A stretch of 64,000 bases of DNA, from NCBI RefSeq assembly GCF_018502625.1, contig NZ_CP075566.1, forward strand, positions 5,397,001-5,461,000, read 5' to 3'. Within the stretch, counting starts at the first letter, position 1, and every line of letters begins with the position of its first letter. Source of the DNA: Pseudomonas hormoni. GTDB lineage: Bacteria > Pseudomonadota > Gammaproteobacteria > Pseudomonadales > Pseudomonadaceae. A program made the position numbers and the translations under genes. Under the pieces are notes generated by a model, which was not told where the DNA came from, did no database searches, and saw only the letters and a program-made list of their open reading frames with translations. Positions 9,344 through 17,267 of the stretch are shown here, piece after piece.

Positions 9344-9937
9344 TTAAATGCTCCAGCGAGCACTCAACAGACGTTCATTCAACAGGTTCGGATCGAGCGG
9401 CTTCGGCCGTCGGGCCATGGCGCTGAAAAACAGCTCCAGGGATTCGTTCAGTCGTTCTTCAAGTTCTGGCGCCAGTTGCGCTTGAGCGCTGCCTTCGCCG
9501 TAAGCGATCTGGCTGTCCACAGCGAAAATCCCGTGGAGCATTTCCTGGGCTTTCAACGCCGACAGCACCGGCTTGAGCGCGTAATCCACCGCGAGCATGT
9601 GGGCGATGCTGCCGCCGGTGGCCATCGGCAAAACCACTTTGTGGGCCAGGGCGCGTTCGGGCAACAGGTCCAGCACGGTTTTCAGTGCGCCGGAGAACGA
9701 CGCCTTGTAAACCGGTGTGGCGATCAGCAGGCCATCGGCATTTTCAATCTGTTGCAGCAGGTCGATCACCTTCGGGCTGTCGAAACGTGCGTGCAGCAAG
9801 TCTTCGGCCGGGAAGTCCCGCACCTGGTAACTCACCACTTCCACTCCTTGCTCCTGCAACCAGCGTTGGGAGCGCTCCAGCAGCACCCCGGAACGGGAGC
9901 GTTGGCTGGGACTGCCACCGAGTGAGACGACCAGCAT
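9344..9937 (-). CDS. ssuE: NAD(P)H-dependent FMN reductase of the alkanesulfonate system
   Basis: A 197-residue flavodoxin-fold reductase supplying FMNH2 to SsuD. The phosphate-binding loop ([10 protein letters not shown], residues 7-16) and the conserved [18 protein letters not shown] segment (about residues 73-90) identify the FMN_red/SsuE family. It is the promoter-proximal gene of ssuEADCBF. The gap to ssuA is 90 nt and shows no terminator. Confidence 0.93.
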   Translation of the reverse strand: MLVVSLGGSPSQRSRSGVLLERSQRWLQEQGVEVVSYQVRDFPAEDLLHARFDSPKVIDLLQQIENADGLLIATPVYKASFSGALKTVLDLLPERALAHKVVLPMATGGSIAHMLAVDYALKPVLSALKAQEMLHGIFAVDSQIAYGEGSAQAQLAPELEERLNESLELFFSAMARRPKPLDPNLLNERLLSARWSI

Positions 9938-10010
9938 TCAGACGATTCCTTGAACGGTGTTGGCGATTCGCCGTGTGCGATCTCGCTTCGATGGAGAGAC
10001 CTTAACAGGT

Positions 10011-10040
10011 GATTTATATATCTTTAAATCATATTTATTC
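10011..10040. promoter_or_regulatory. AT-rich inverted repeat upstream of ssuE, candidate sulfur-control site
   Basis: GATTTA-N8-TAAATC (10011-10030) followed by ATATTTATTC (10031-10040), 74 bp before the ssuE start. The decamer ATATTTATTC occurs again upstream of lsfA in the other orientation. CysB, which binds AT-rich sites, is a plausible but unproven binder. Confidence 0.35.
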
Positions 10041-10086
10041 ATTTGGTTATGCGTTTAGGAGATATGCAAAACACTTTCTTCCGGGC

Positions 10087-10113
10087 AAAAAAACAGGCCG
10101 TGAAAACGGCCTG
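10087..10113 (-). terminator. Terminator downstream of lsfA
   Basis: Stem CAGGCCG / CGGCCTG with a 6-nt loop. Read leftward it is followed by seven T. It separates lsfA from the ssu promoter. Confidence 0.85.
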
Positions 10114-10184
10114 AAATTCCCCTGCTTTATGGATGCGGTTCTATCTGAATTCTGCGGCGCCTGTTAAGCCCAAAATGCTGCGGC

Positions 10185-10823
10185 TTACTTATTGGGCTGC
10201 GGCGTCAAACGCAGATACGGCTTCACCGCGCGATAACCCTTGGGAAAGCGTTTCTTGATTTCGTCTGGGTCCTGCAGCGAAGGCACGATCACCACTTCTT
10301 CACCGTCCTGCCAGTTGGCCGGGGTGGCCACCTTGTAATTGTCGGTAAGTTGCAGCGAGTCGATCACCCGCAGGATTTCATGGAAGTTACGGCCGGTGCT
10401 CGCCGGGTAAGTAATGGTCAGCTGAACCTTTTTGTTCGGGTCGATCACGAACAGCGAGCGCACGGTCAGGGTGTCGTTGGCGTTGGGGTGGATCAGGTCG
10501 TACAGGTCCGAGACCTTGCGGTCAGCGTCAGCCAGGATCGGGAAGTTGACGACGGTGTTCTGGGTTTCGTTGATGTCCTCGATCCACTTGTGGTGCGAGT
10601 CCACCGGGTCCACGGACAGCGCGATGGCCTTGACTCCGCGCTTGGTGAATTCGTCCTTGAGCTTGGCGGTGAAGCCCAGCTCGGTGGTGCACACCGGTGT
10701 GAAGTCCGCCGGGTGGGAGAACAGCACGCCCCAACTATCACCCAGCCATTCATGGAAATGGATGGTGCCGGCGCTGGAATCCTGCTCGAAATCGGGGGCG
10801 ATGTCGCCGAGTCTGATGCTCAT
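10185..10823 (-). CDS. lsfA: 1-Cys peroxiredoxin LsfA
   Basis: A 212-residue Prx6-type peroxiredoxin. The peroxidatic Cys45 lies in PADFTPVCTTELG and no other cysteine is present in the protein, so it is a true 1-Cys enzyme reducing peroxides in the cytoplasm. The C-terminal domain with the KRFPKGYRAVKPYLR segment is typical. In P. putida LsfA is a sulfate-starvation-induced protein (established), which fits its place next to the ssu genes. It has its own terminator and an AT-rich promoter region. Confidence 0.9.
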   Translation of the reverse strand: MSIRLGDIAPDFEQDSSAGTIHFHEWLGDSWGVLFSHPADFTPVCTTELGFTAKLKDEFTKRGVKAIALSVDPVDSHHKWIEDINETQNTVVNFPILADADRKVSDLYDLIHPNANDTLTVRSLFVIDPNKKVQLTITYPASTGRNFHEILRVIDSLQLTDNYKVATPANWQDGEEVVIVPSLQDPDEIKKRFPKGYRAVKPYLRLTPQPNK

Positions 10824-10876
10824 GGTGGGCTCCTGATGAGTGTGTTGTAGACCTCAACTGTAGCTCGTGTTTGGGA

Positions 10877-10897
10877 TTTATTAAAAAGAATAAATAT
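10877..10897. promoter_or_regulatory. AT-rich inverted repeat upstream of lsfA
   Basis: TTTATT-N6-AATAAA (10877-10894), overlapping GAATAAATAT (10888-10897), which is the reverse complement of the decamer upstream of ssuE. It lies 54-74 bp before the lsfA start codon. Confidence 0.35.
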
Positions 10898-11055
10898 AGT
10901 GTTTATTAGATCGCAAATGAATATTAAAAATCTGTTCACTGGACCGGCAAAGCCATCGCGACGACTATCGCTTCCAAGGTTCGAGAAGGCCTTGAGTTGC
11001 TGCAAAGAAGGCGTTTCAGGACGGGATTACGGGGGTGACCCCGCCCTGAAAACGC

Positions 11056-11095
11056 AAAAGCCCCGCTCGGCGAAATGCCGGGCGGGGCTTTTTTT
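11056..11095. terminator. Bidirectional terminator between lsfA promoter region and oprD-type gene
   Basis: Stem AAAGCCCCGC / GCGGGGCTTT with inner CGGC/GCCG pairs. Rightward it ends in seven T; leftward in four T. It lies after the stop of the leftward porin gene. A second inverted repeat (GCGTTTCAGG at 11011 against CCTGAAAACGC ending 11055) adjoins it on the left. Confidence 0.75.
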
Positions 11096-11115
11096 CAGCG
11101 GTTACGCGAGCGCTA

Positions 11116-12489
11116 TTACAACAGCGGGATCGAGTAGCTGAGGATCAGGCGGTTTTCGTCCTGGTCGCGTTGACCTGGAACGTCGTTGCGCCACGAAGCG
11201 TTTTTCCACATCAGGCCCAGGTTCTTCAGCGGGCCTTCCGGTACGACGTAACCCACGGTCAGGTCGCGTTCCCACTCGGAACTGTCGGAACCGTTCTCGC
11301 GACCGTTGAGACCCACCGTGTCGATGTTGTCGCCACGCAGATAAACCACACCGGCGGTCAGGCCCGGTACGCCGACTTTGGCGAAGTCATACGAGTAGCG
11401 AGCTTGCCATGTACGTTCACCGGCACGGGCGAACTTGGCAATCTGCATGTCGGTAGTGATGTAAGCCGACGAGCCGTCGCCCTGGTTCAACCAAGGGAAA
11501 TCGCTGTTACCGTTGCTGGCCTGATAGCCGCCGCCGAAGGTGTGACCGGCAACGGTGTACAGGAACAGGCCGCTGTACAGGTTGTTGTCGACCTTGCCTC
11601 TACCGTTGCTGAAACCAGTGTCATTACCAGTGGTGTAGTAAGACGAATCGTGACCGTTGGCACCGTCATCGGAGCTGTTGAAATAACGGAAGTCAGACTT
11701 CAACACGCCCGGACCGATTGCCCAGTTGTGCACCAGACCCAGGAAGTGCTGCTTGTAGAAATCTTCCAGGTTGCCGTAGTAGTACTGGGCAGTCAGGTCT
11801 TTGGTGATTTTGTAGTCACCGCCACCATAGATGAACTTGTTGCTGTCACGACCGGCTGCGGTGTGAGCGTTGGCACCCGCAATCGACAACTCTTCGTTGT
11901 TGCTGGAGTTACGGCCCTTGGCGTGCTCGATCTGACCACCAACCAGTGTCAGGTCCTTGATGTCGTTCGAAGTGATCTGGCCACCCTGGAAGGTTTGCGG
12001 CAGCAAACGACCGTCGTTGGTCACGATAACCGGCAGTTTTGGCTGCAGGGTGCCCAGCTTCAGTTCGGTCTGGGAGATCTTGGCTTTGGCAGTCAGACCC
12101 AGGCTGGAGAAGTTATCAACCGCTTCGCCGTTGGATTTGCTTGGGAAAACAGTGCCGCCGTACGAAGTTGCAGTTGCGCCGTTAGTACCGCCGCCGGAAT
12201 CCAGACGCACGCCCAGCAGGCCGATAGCGTCGATACCGAAGCCGACGGTGCCTTGGGTGTAACCGGAAGTGAAGCGCAGATCGAAGCCTTGGCCCCATTC
12301 TTCGTTTTTGCTCTGAACGCCATTGCGCTTGTTGGCAGCGGTGTTGGCATCGTGGTCACGGTTATCCGTGTTGATGTAGAAGTTACGCAGCCCCAATGTA
12401 GCCTTGCTGTCTTCGATGAAACCGGCGGCGCTTGCCTGCTGCGCCAAAACCCCTACGGCCACAGCCAGGGCCAAGGTGGACTTGTTCAT
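11116..12489 (-). CDS. OprD-family outer-membrane porin (OprE-like)
   Basis: A 457-residue outer membrane channel of the OprD family (18-strand beta barrel for small substrates). The signal peptide is MNKSTLALAVAVGVLAQQ..., cleaved near ASA-A (residue 22), followed by GFIEDSKATLGLRNFYIN, a family hallmark. Also seen: TQGTVGFGIDAIGLLGV, PKLPVIVTNDGRLLPQTFQG and a C-terminal aromatic/hydrophobic end (LILSYSIPLL). Start set at ATG 12489 with AGGAGCG upstream; longer upstream extension is spurious. Its 5' end is almost identical to that of the paralog upstream (12860-14206). Substrate unknown; proximity to sulfonate genes suggests an organosulfur compound, by context only. Confidence 0.88.
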   Translation of the reverse strand: MNKSTLALAVAVGVLAQQASAAGFIEDSKATLGLRNFYINTDNRDHDANTAANKRNGVQSKNEEWGQGFDLRFTSGYTQGTVGFGIDAIGLLGVRLDSGGGTNGATATSYGGTVFPSKSNGEAVDNFSSLGLTAKAKISQTELKLGTLQPKLPVIVTNDGRLLPQTFQGGQITSNDIKDLTLVGGQIEHAKGRNSSNNEELSIAGANAHTAAGRDSNKFIYGGGDYKITKDLTAQYYYGNLEDFYKQHFLGLVHNWAIGPGVLKSDFRYFNSSDDGANGHDSSYYTTGNDTGFSNGRGKVDNNLYSGLFLYTVAGHTFGGGYQASNGNSDFPWLNQGDGSSAYITTDMQIAKFARAGERTWQARYSYDFAKVGVPGLTAGVVYLRGDNIDTVGLNGRENGSDSSEWERDLTVGYVVPEGPLKNLGLMWKNASWRNDVPGQRDQDENRLILSYSIPLL

Positions 12490-12816
12490 GTGTTTCGCTC
12501 CTATCGTTTCTAATTTTTTGGTCCTGAGTCGAATGCTCTGGATCCTGAAATGTGCAGATACCGCCAACCGCAATCTGCGCGTCACTCAATTGATGCGTCT
12601 AAGTCAAGGGACTAAGCGCGGTGAAGGGGTCGGCATGGTAAACGCAAATATATTTATTTCATGCTTTTTTATGCCGCACGGGAATAAAAATCGACATTTT
12701 AATCGCTGCTGGACACTACGTATCGGCCACGGCGGAATGCACTTTAGGGGTTTATTTTAAAAGCCAAAAAGAATAATAAATTACTAAGTAATACCAAATT
12801 AGAATATGAAAAAAAA
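12490..12816. promoter_or_regulatory. Promoter region of the downstream porin gene
   Basis: About 330 bp without a gene, increasingly AT-rich to the right. Contains ATATTTATTT at 12650-12659, close to the decamer found before ssuE and lsfA. No clear sigma-70 promoter could be assigned. Confidence 0.4.
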
Positions 12817-12852
12817 TGCAAAAAAAACCTCGCCAGACGGCGAGGCTTTTTT
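12817..12852 (-). terminator. Terminator between the tandem porin genes
   Basis: Stem CCTCGCC / GGCGAGG with a 4-nt loop (12828-12845), A-run on the left (T-run for the leftward transcript) and T-run on the right. It follows the stop of the 12860-14206 gene by 14 bp, so each porin gene is probably its own transcription unit. Confidence 0.85.
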
Positions 12853-12859
12853 GCGAATC

Positions 12860-14206
12860 TTACTTGAAGGCGTAGGTGTAGTTGAAGATCAGACGGGTCT
12901 GGTCTTGGTCAACAAGGCCGGTGCCGTCGCCACGATAAGTACCGTGACGCAGCGTGGTGCCAAACCCTTTCAGCGCGCCCGTTTGAATCACGTAATCGAT
13001 ACGTGCGTCGGTTTCATGCTCGCTCAAGTCTTTACCGCTGCCGCTGGCAGCTTTGATGTCTTGACCACTCAGGTAACCAATCGAAGCTTTCAGGCCGGGT
13101 ACGCCCAGCGAGGCGAAGTCATAGGAGTACTGACCGTACGTGGTGTTTTCACCGGCACGGATGAAGCTGCCCACAGTGGCGTCGGTAAACGAGTAGAAGC
13201 TGGCGCCGCCGCCGCCTTCAGGACGTCCGTTACCATCAACAACGTTACCTTGGTTCAAGAAGACAAAGCCGCCGTCATCGTTGACACGCTGATGCCCGAG
13301 CAGGAATGCGCTGCCACCCAGGGTGTAGGTGAACGTGGCGTTCCAGGTCTTGTTATCGACCTCGCCCTTGTTCTTGGCGTAGCCATTGTTGTTGTTGAAC
13401 TGGTACCCGGCGCTGCCGTTGCCGTTCTTGCCGTCGGAGCTGCTGTCGAAATAACGCAGGTCAGTCTTGAACGACTGGTTCGGGGCGATTGGGTAAACGT
13501 GCACCAGGCCGAGGAAGTTCTGTTTATAGAAGTCTTCCAGGTTCGCGTAGTAGTACTGCAGCGTCAGGTCTTTGGTGACCTTCCAGTCAGCACCGGCGTA
13601 ACGGAACTGGTTGCTGTCCTGAGTAGCGCCCGCCACAGACAGGCCAGTGGAGTTCGAGGAGGCGCGACCTGTCGCGTGCTCCAGTTGACCCAGGTTGAAG
13701 GTGACGTTGTCGATTTCCTTCGAGGTGATGGTGCCACCTTCAAAGGTTTGCGGCAGCACGCGGCTGTCGTTCGCGATCAGGATCGGCATGTTTGGCTGAA
13801 GAGCGCCACCCAGGTGGGCCTCGGTCTTGGAGAAGCGCGCCTTGACGTTGCCCGACAGACGGCTCCACTCATCCGACGCCGATTTGTCGCTATCGCTAGG
13901 ATTGAAGGAGTTGCTGTCCGGGTGATGGCCCTTGCCACCGTCCAGATGGATACCGACCAGCGCCTGGGCATCGATACCGAAACCGACGACACCTTGGGTA
14001 AAGCCCGACAGGTAATCGAACTTCAGACCTTCAGCGGTTTCTCGCTGGCGGTTAGCTGGAGTCTTGGCGCCTTCACGGTTGTCGGCATCGAAATAATAGG
14101 TGCGCGAACTAACAGAAGCCTTGCTGTCTTCGATGAAACCGGCGGCGCCTGCCTGCTGCGCCAAAACCCCTACAGCCACGGCCAAGGCCAAGGTCGACTT
14201 GTTCAT
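12860..14206 (-). CDS. OprD-family outer-membrane porin (OprE-like), paralog
   Basis: A 448-residue OprD-family porin. Signal peptide MNKSTLALAVAVGVLAQQ followed by AGAAGFIEDSKASVSSRTYY; barrel motifs TQGVVGFGIDAQALVGI, PNMPILIANDSRVLPQTFEGG and EDFYKQNFLGLVHVYP align with the neighbouring paralog. C-terminus LIFNYTYAFK, ending with an aromatic residue two from the end. Loops are Gly/Ser/Asn-rich. ATG 14206 is preceded by GAGAGGAGTAAATCA. The pair is an old tandem duplication with a conserved leader. Ligand not evident. Confidence 0.88.
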   Translation of the reverse strand: MNKSTLALAVAVGVLAQQAGAAGFIEDSKASVSSRTYYFDADNREGAKTPANRQRETAEGLKFDYLSGFTQGVVGFGIDAQALVGIHLDGGKGHHPDSNSFNPSDSDKSASDEWSRLSGNVKARFSKTEAHLGGALQPNMPILIANDSRVLPQTFEGGTITSKEIDNVTFNLGQLEHATGRASSNSTGLSVAGATQDSNQFRYAGADWKVTKDLTLQYYYANLEDFYKQNFLGLVHVYPIAPNQSFKTDLRYFDSSSDGKNGNGSAGYQFNNNNGYAKNKGEVDNKTWNATFTYTLGGSAFLLGHQRVNDDGGFVFLNQGNVVDGNGRPEGGGGASFYSFTDATVGSFIRAGENTTYGQYSYDFASLGVPGLKASIGYLSGQDIKAASGSGKDLSEHETDARIDYVIQTGALKGFGTTLRHGTYRGDGTGLVDQDQTRLIFNYTYAFK

Positions 14207-14568
14207 TGATTTACTCCTCTCGATTCTAATTCTTGTATTCCTGGCCCGGAGTCAATGCCCCAGATCCTAAGATGCGCGATTAGCGCCAGACCGTGACCCA
14301 CAAGTCAATCGTAACCATGTGTGTCTACGACCATCGTCTAATCCCCGATTTTTGGTCCATGCAGGGTCATGAGTTCGTCATAAACCTGAAAAGAATGGCT
14401 GAATTCTTTTCTCATACCGTTTAGGAATTTAGCTCACCGTTAAGAACCCCCTCGGACTAGAGCGGCCAGCTCATAAGCTAATTACTAAATGGTATTTATT
14501 AGGCGTTTTTTAGATCGATTAGGTTTGGAAGCAATTCCGCAACAATTCCTATCGATAAGGCCTCCGCC
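14207..14568. promoter_or_regulatory. Divergent promoter region, porin gene and tauA
   Basis: 362 bp without a gene. The right half is AT-rich and includes GGTATTTATTAGG (octamer TATTTATT at 14493-14500), about 70 bp before tauA. No reading frame longer than a few dozen codons with coding character was seen, and no recognisable RNA. Confidence 0.45.
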
Positions 14569-15558
14569 ATGACGACCAAGCGCGCACTATCCAACCCAAT
14601 TGTTACAGTTTGTGTATCGGTATTATTTTCTTTTTCTGCCCATGCCGCGAACCTCACCGTGGGTTATCAAACCGGCATCGACCCCAGCAAAGTCCCGCAA
14701 GCCGATGGCATCTACGAAAAGACCATCGGAGAGAAAATCGACTGGCGTCGTTTCAACAGCGGCCCCGAAGTGGTGACGGCGATTGCCTCGGGTGATGTGC
14801 AGATCGGCAACCTCGGCTCAAGCCCGCTGGCCGCGGCCGCTTCGCGCAATTTGCCGATTGTCGCGTTCATCGTTTCCGCCCAGATCAACGCGGCCGAAGC
14901 CCTGGTCGTGCGCAACGGCAGCGGCATCGATAAACCGGAAGATCTGATCGGCAAGACCATCGCCACGCCGTTCGTTTCAACCTCGCATTACAGTTTGCTT
15001 GGCGCGCTGAAGCACTGGGGCCTGGACGCCTCGAAAGTCAAAGTGGTGAACCTGCAGCCGGCGGAAATTGCAGCCGCCTGGAAGCGTGGCGATATTGATG
15101 GCGCGTTTGTCTGGTCGCCTGCGCTGGGGGAAATTCGCAAGACCGGCAAGACCTTAACCGACGCCGCACAGGTCGGCCAATGGGGCGCACCGACCTTCGA
15201 AGTCTGGGTCGCACGCAAGGATTACGCCGAGAAGCATCCGGACGTCGTGGCCAAATTCGCCAAGGTCACCCTGGACTCCTTCGCCGATTACGCTGCACAT
15301 AAAGAAAGCTGGACCGCTGATTCGGTACCGGTGCAGAAAATCGCCAAACTGACCGGTGCCAATGCCGCGGACGTGCCGGAACTGCTGGCCGGTTCGGCTT
15401 TCCCGGACGCCAAGGCACAACAGACCACTGCGCTGCTGGACGGCGGCACGGCGAAGGCCATTGGTGAGACGGCGAAGTTCTTGAAGGAGCAAGGCAAGGT
15501 AGAGACGGTGCTGCCGGATTATTCACCGTATGTCAGCGCGAAATTCGTCACCGAGTAA
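14569..15558 (+). CDS. tauA: Taurine-binding periplasmic protein TauA, orphan
   Basis: A 329-residue substrate-binding protein of the TauA/SsuA family. Signal peptide covers about residues 1-26 (ending SFSAHA-A), then NLTVGYQTGIDPSKVPQADG, the TauA-type N-terminus. Further hallmarks: GDVQIGNLGSSPLAAAASR and GAFVWSPALGEIRKTG. TauA normally works with TauB (ATPase), TauC (permease) and the dioxygenase TauD, encoded immediately downstream; here a REPIN and the oppositely oriented argA follow, so none of these partners is adjacent. It may use SsuBC or a distant TauBC. Weak ribosome site only. Confidence 0.85.
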   Translation: MTTKRALSNPIVTVCVSVLFSFSAHAANLTVGYQTGIDPSKVPQADGIYEKTIGEKIDWRRFNSGPEVVTAIASGDVQIGNLGSSPLAAAASRNLPIVAFIVSAQINAAEALVVRNGSGIDKPEDLIGKTIATPFVSTSHYSLLGALKHWGLDASKVKVVNLQPAEIAAAWKRGDIDGAFVWSPALGEIRKTGKTLTDAAQVGQWGAPTFEVWVARKDYAEKHPDVVAKFAKVTLDSFADYAAHKESWTADSVPVQKIAKLTGANAADVPELLAGSAFPDAKAQQTTALLDGGTAKAIGETAKFLKEQGKVETVLPDYSPYVSAKFVTE

Positions 15559-15570
15559 CACACAAAAACT

Positions 15571-15700
15571 GCGGCGAGGGAGCTTGCTCCCGCTGGAGGC
15601 CGAAGGACTCCCAAACCCCGATAACGCAATTAATCAGTCATAACGCGTTCGCTGGTTTGGGGCCGCTTCGCAGCCCAGCGGGAGCAAGCTCCCTCGCCAC
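15571..15700. repeat. REPIN, GTGGCGAGG-type
   Basis: Arms GCGGCGAGGGAGCTTGCTCC (from 15571) and its inverse ending CTCCCTCGCCAC at 15700. It fills the convergent gap between tauA and argA. Confidence 0.85.
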
Positions 15701-15712
15701 AAAAGTCTGCGG

Positions 15713-17011
15713 TTACAGGGTTTTTTCGAAGATCTTCGAATTACGCTGATAGTTGTACAGCGACGCCCGAGCCGACGGCAGGCGCTCGACGCTACTCGGC
15801 ACAAACCCGCGTTCACGGAACCAGTGCGCAGTCCGGGTGGTGAGGACGAACAGAGTCTTCAAACCCTGAGCCCGAGCGCGGGTTTCGATCCGCTCCAACA
15901 GCTCATCCCCACGACCACCGTGGCGGTACTCCGGGTTCACCGCCAGGCACGCCAGCTCTCCCGCATCCGAATCGGCAATCTGATACAGCGCCGCACACGC
16001 GATGATCATGCCTTCGCGCTCGACCACGCTGAACTGCTCGATCTCGCGCTCCAGCACTTCGCGCGAACGACGCACCAGAATCCCCTGCTCTTCCAGTGGG
16101 CTGATCAGGTCCAGCAAACCGCCGACGTCTTCAATCGCTGCTTCACGCACGACCTCGAATTGCTCCTGCGCCACCAGCGTACCGCCACCGTCACGGGTGA
16201 ACAGTTCGGTCAGCAGTGCGCCGTCTTCGACGTAACTGACGATATGACTGCGCGCCACGCCGCCACGGCAAGCTTCAGCGGCGGCGTCCAGCAATTCACC
16301 CTGATAGTTATTGCCCAGACGCTGCAAATGCGCCGGCACTTGCTGCGGACGCAGTTCACGAACCAGACGACCGTTTTCATCGATCAAACCCAGGTCGGCG
16401 CCGAACAGCAGCAGTTTATCGGCCCCCAGATCAATGGCCGCGCGGGTCGCCACGTCTTCACACGCGAGGTTGAAAATCTCACCCGTCGGCGAGTAGCCCA
16501 ACGGCGACAACAGCACGATGGAACGCTCGTCCAGCAGGCGATTGATGCCTTTGCGGTCAACCCGGCGTACTTCGCCGGTGTGGTGATAGTCGACGCCTTC
16601 GAGCACGCCGATCGGCCGTGCGGTCACCAGATTGCCGCCGGCCACCCGCAGACGCGAGCCCTGCATTGGTGACGAGGCCATGTCCATCGACAGGCGCGCT
16701 TCGATGGCAATGCGCAGCTGGCCGACCGCATCGATCACACATTCCAGGGTCGCAGCATCGGTGATGCGCATCCCGTGGTGGTAATGCGGGGTCAGGCCGC
16801 GCGCGGCCAGGCGGGTTTCGATTTGCGGACGGGAACCGTGAACCAGCACCAGTCGCACGCCGAGGCTGTGCAACAGCACCAGGTCGTGGACGATATTGCC
16901 GAAGTTCGGATGCTCCACACCGTCGCCGGGCAGCATGACGACGAAGGTGCAATCGCGGTGGGCGTTGATGTAAGGCGAAGCGTGACGAAGCCAATTAACG
17001 TATTCGGGCAT
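15713..17011 (-). CDS. argA: N-acetylglutamate synthase
   Basis: A 432-residue bacterial-type ArgA: an amino acid kinase-like domain (about residues 10-280, with LVLVHGSRPQIE and the LLSPLGYSPTGEIFNLACEDVA segment) fused to a C-terminal GNAT acetyltransferase domain (LACLAVNPEYRHGGRGDELL, the acetyl-CoA loop). It acetylates glutamate with acetyl-CoA, the first step of arginine synthesis, and is normally inhibited by arginine through the kinase-like domain. Start set at ATG 17011 (MPEYVNWLRHASPYI), which gives the usual length. argE follows upstream on the same strand. Confidence 0.95.
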   Translation of the reverse strand: MPEYVNWLRHASPYINAHRDCTFVVMLPGDGVEHPNFGNIVHDLVLLHSLGVRLVLVHGSRPQIETRLAARGLTPHYHHGMRITDAATLECVIDAVGQLRIAIEARLSMDMASSPMQGSRLRVAGGNLVTARPIGVLEGVDYHHTGEVRRVDRKGINRLLDERSIVLLSPLGYSPTGEIFNLACEDVATRAAIDLGADKLLLFGADLGLIDENGRLVRELRPQQVPAHLQRLGNNYQGELLDAAAEACRGGVARSHIVSYVEDGALLTELFTRDGGGTLVAQEQFEVVREAAIEDVGGLLDLISPLEEQGILVRRSREVLEREIEQFSVVEREGMIIACAALYQIADSDAGELACLAVNPEYRHGGRGDELLERIETRARAQGLKTLFVLTTRTAHWFRERGFVPSSVERLPSARASLYNYQRNSKIFEKTL

Positions 17012-17163
17012 GAACCTGGGCCTGTAATAAATAGCAGCCAAAAAATGGGCGAAACAGAAAACGCACAGCGGGCTGATGGTTATCGTCGGAACAGGCTTGG
17101 CGACACGCGCGCTCTCCTCATGAATACGGGTTTGAACACCGGCAATTTATACGACTTGGTGAA

Positions 17164-17260
17164 CCTGTAGGAGCCGAGCTTGCTCGCGATAGCGGTGGGC
17201 CAGGCAACATTGATGTTGAATGTAATGCCGCCATCGCGAGCAAGCTCGGCTCCTACAGGG
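17164..17260. repeat. REPIN, CTGTAGGAGC-type
   Basis: Arms CCTGTAGGAGCCGAGCTTGC (17164) and ATCGCGAGCAAGCTCGGCTC (17233) form an inverted pair between argE and argA. Same family as 24800, 32571 and 59113. Confidence 0.85.
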
Positions 17261-17267
17261 GCTGCGT

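Noticed and set aside
10928..11037. Short open stretch (WTGKAIATTIASKV...) upstream of lsfA that looks protein-like
   Set aside because: Preceded directly by a stop codon, without start or ribosome site, and I cannot match it to a family; could be a fossil but unsupported.
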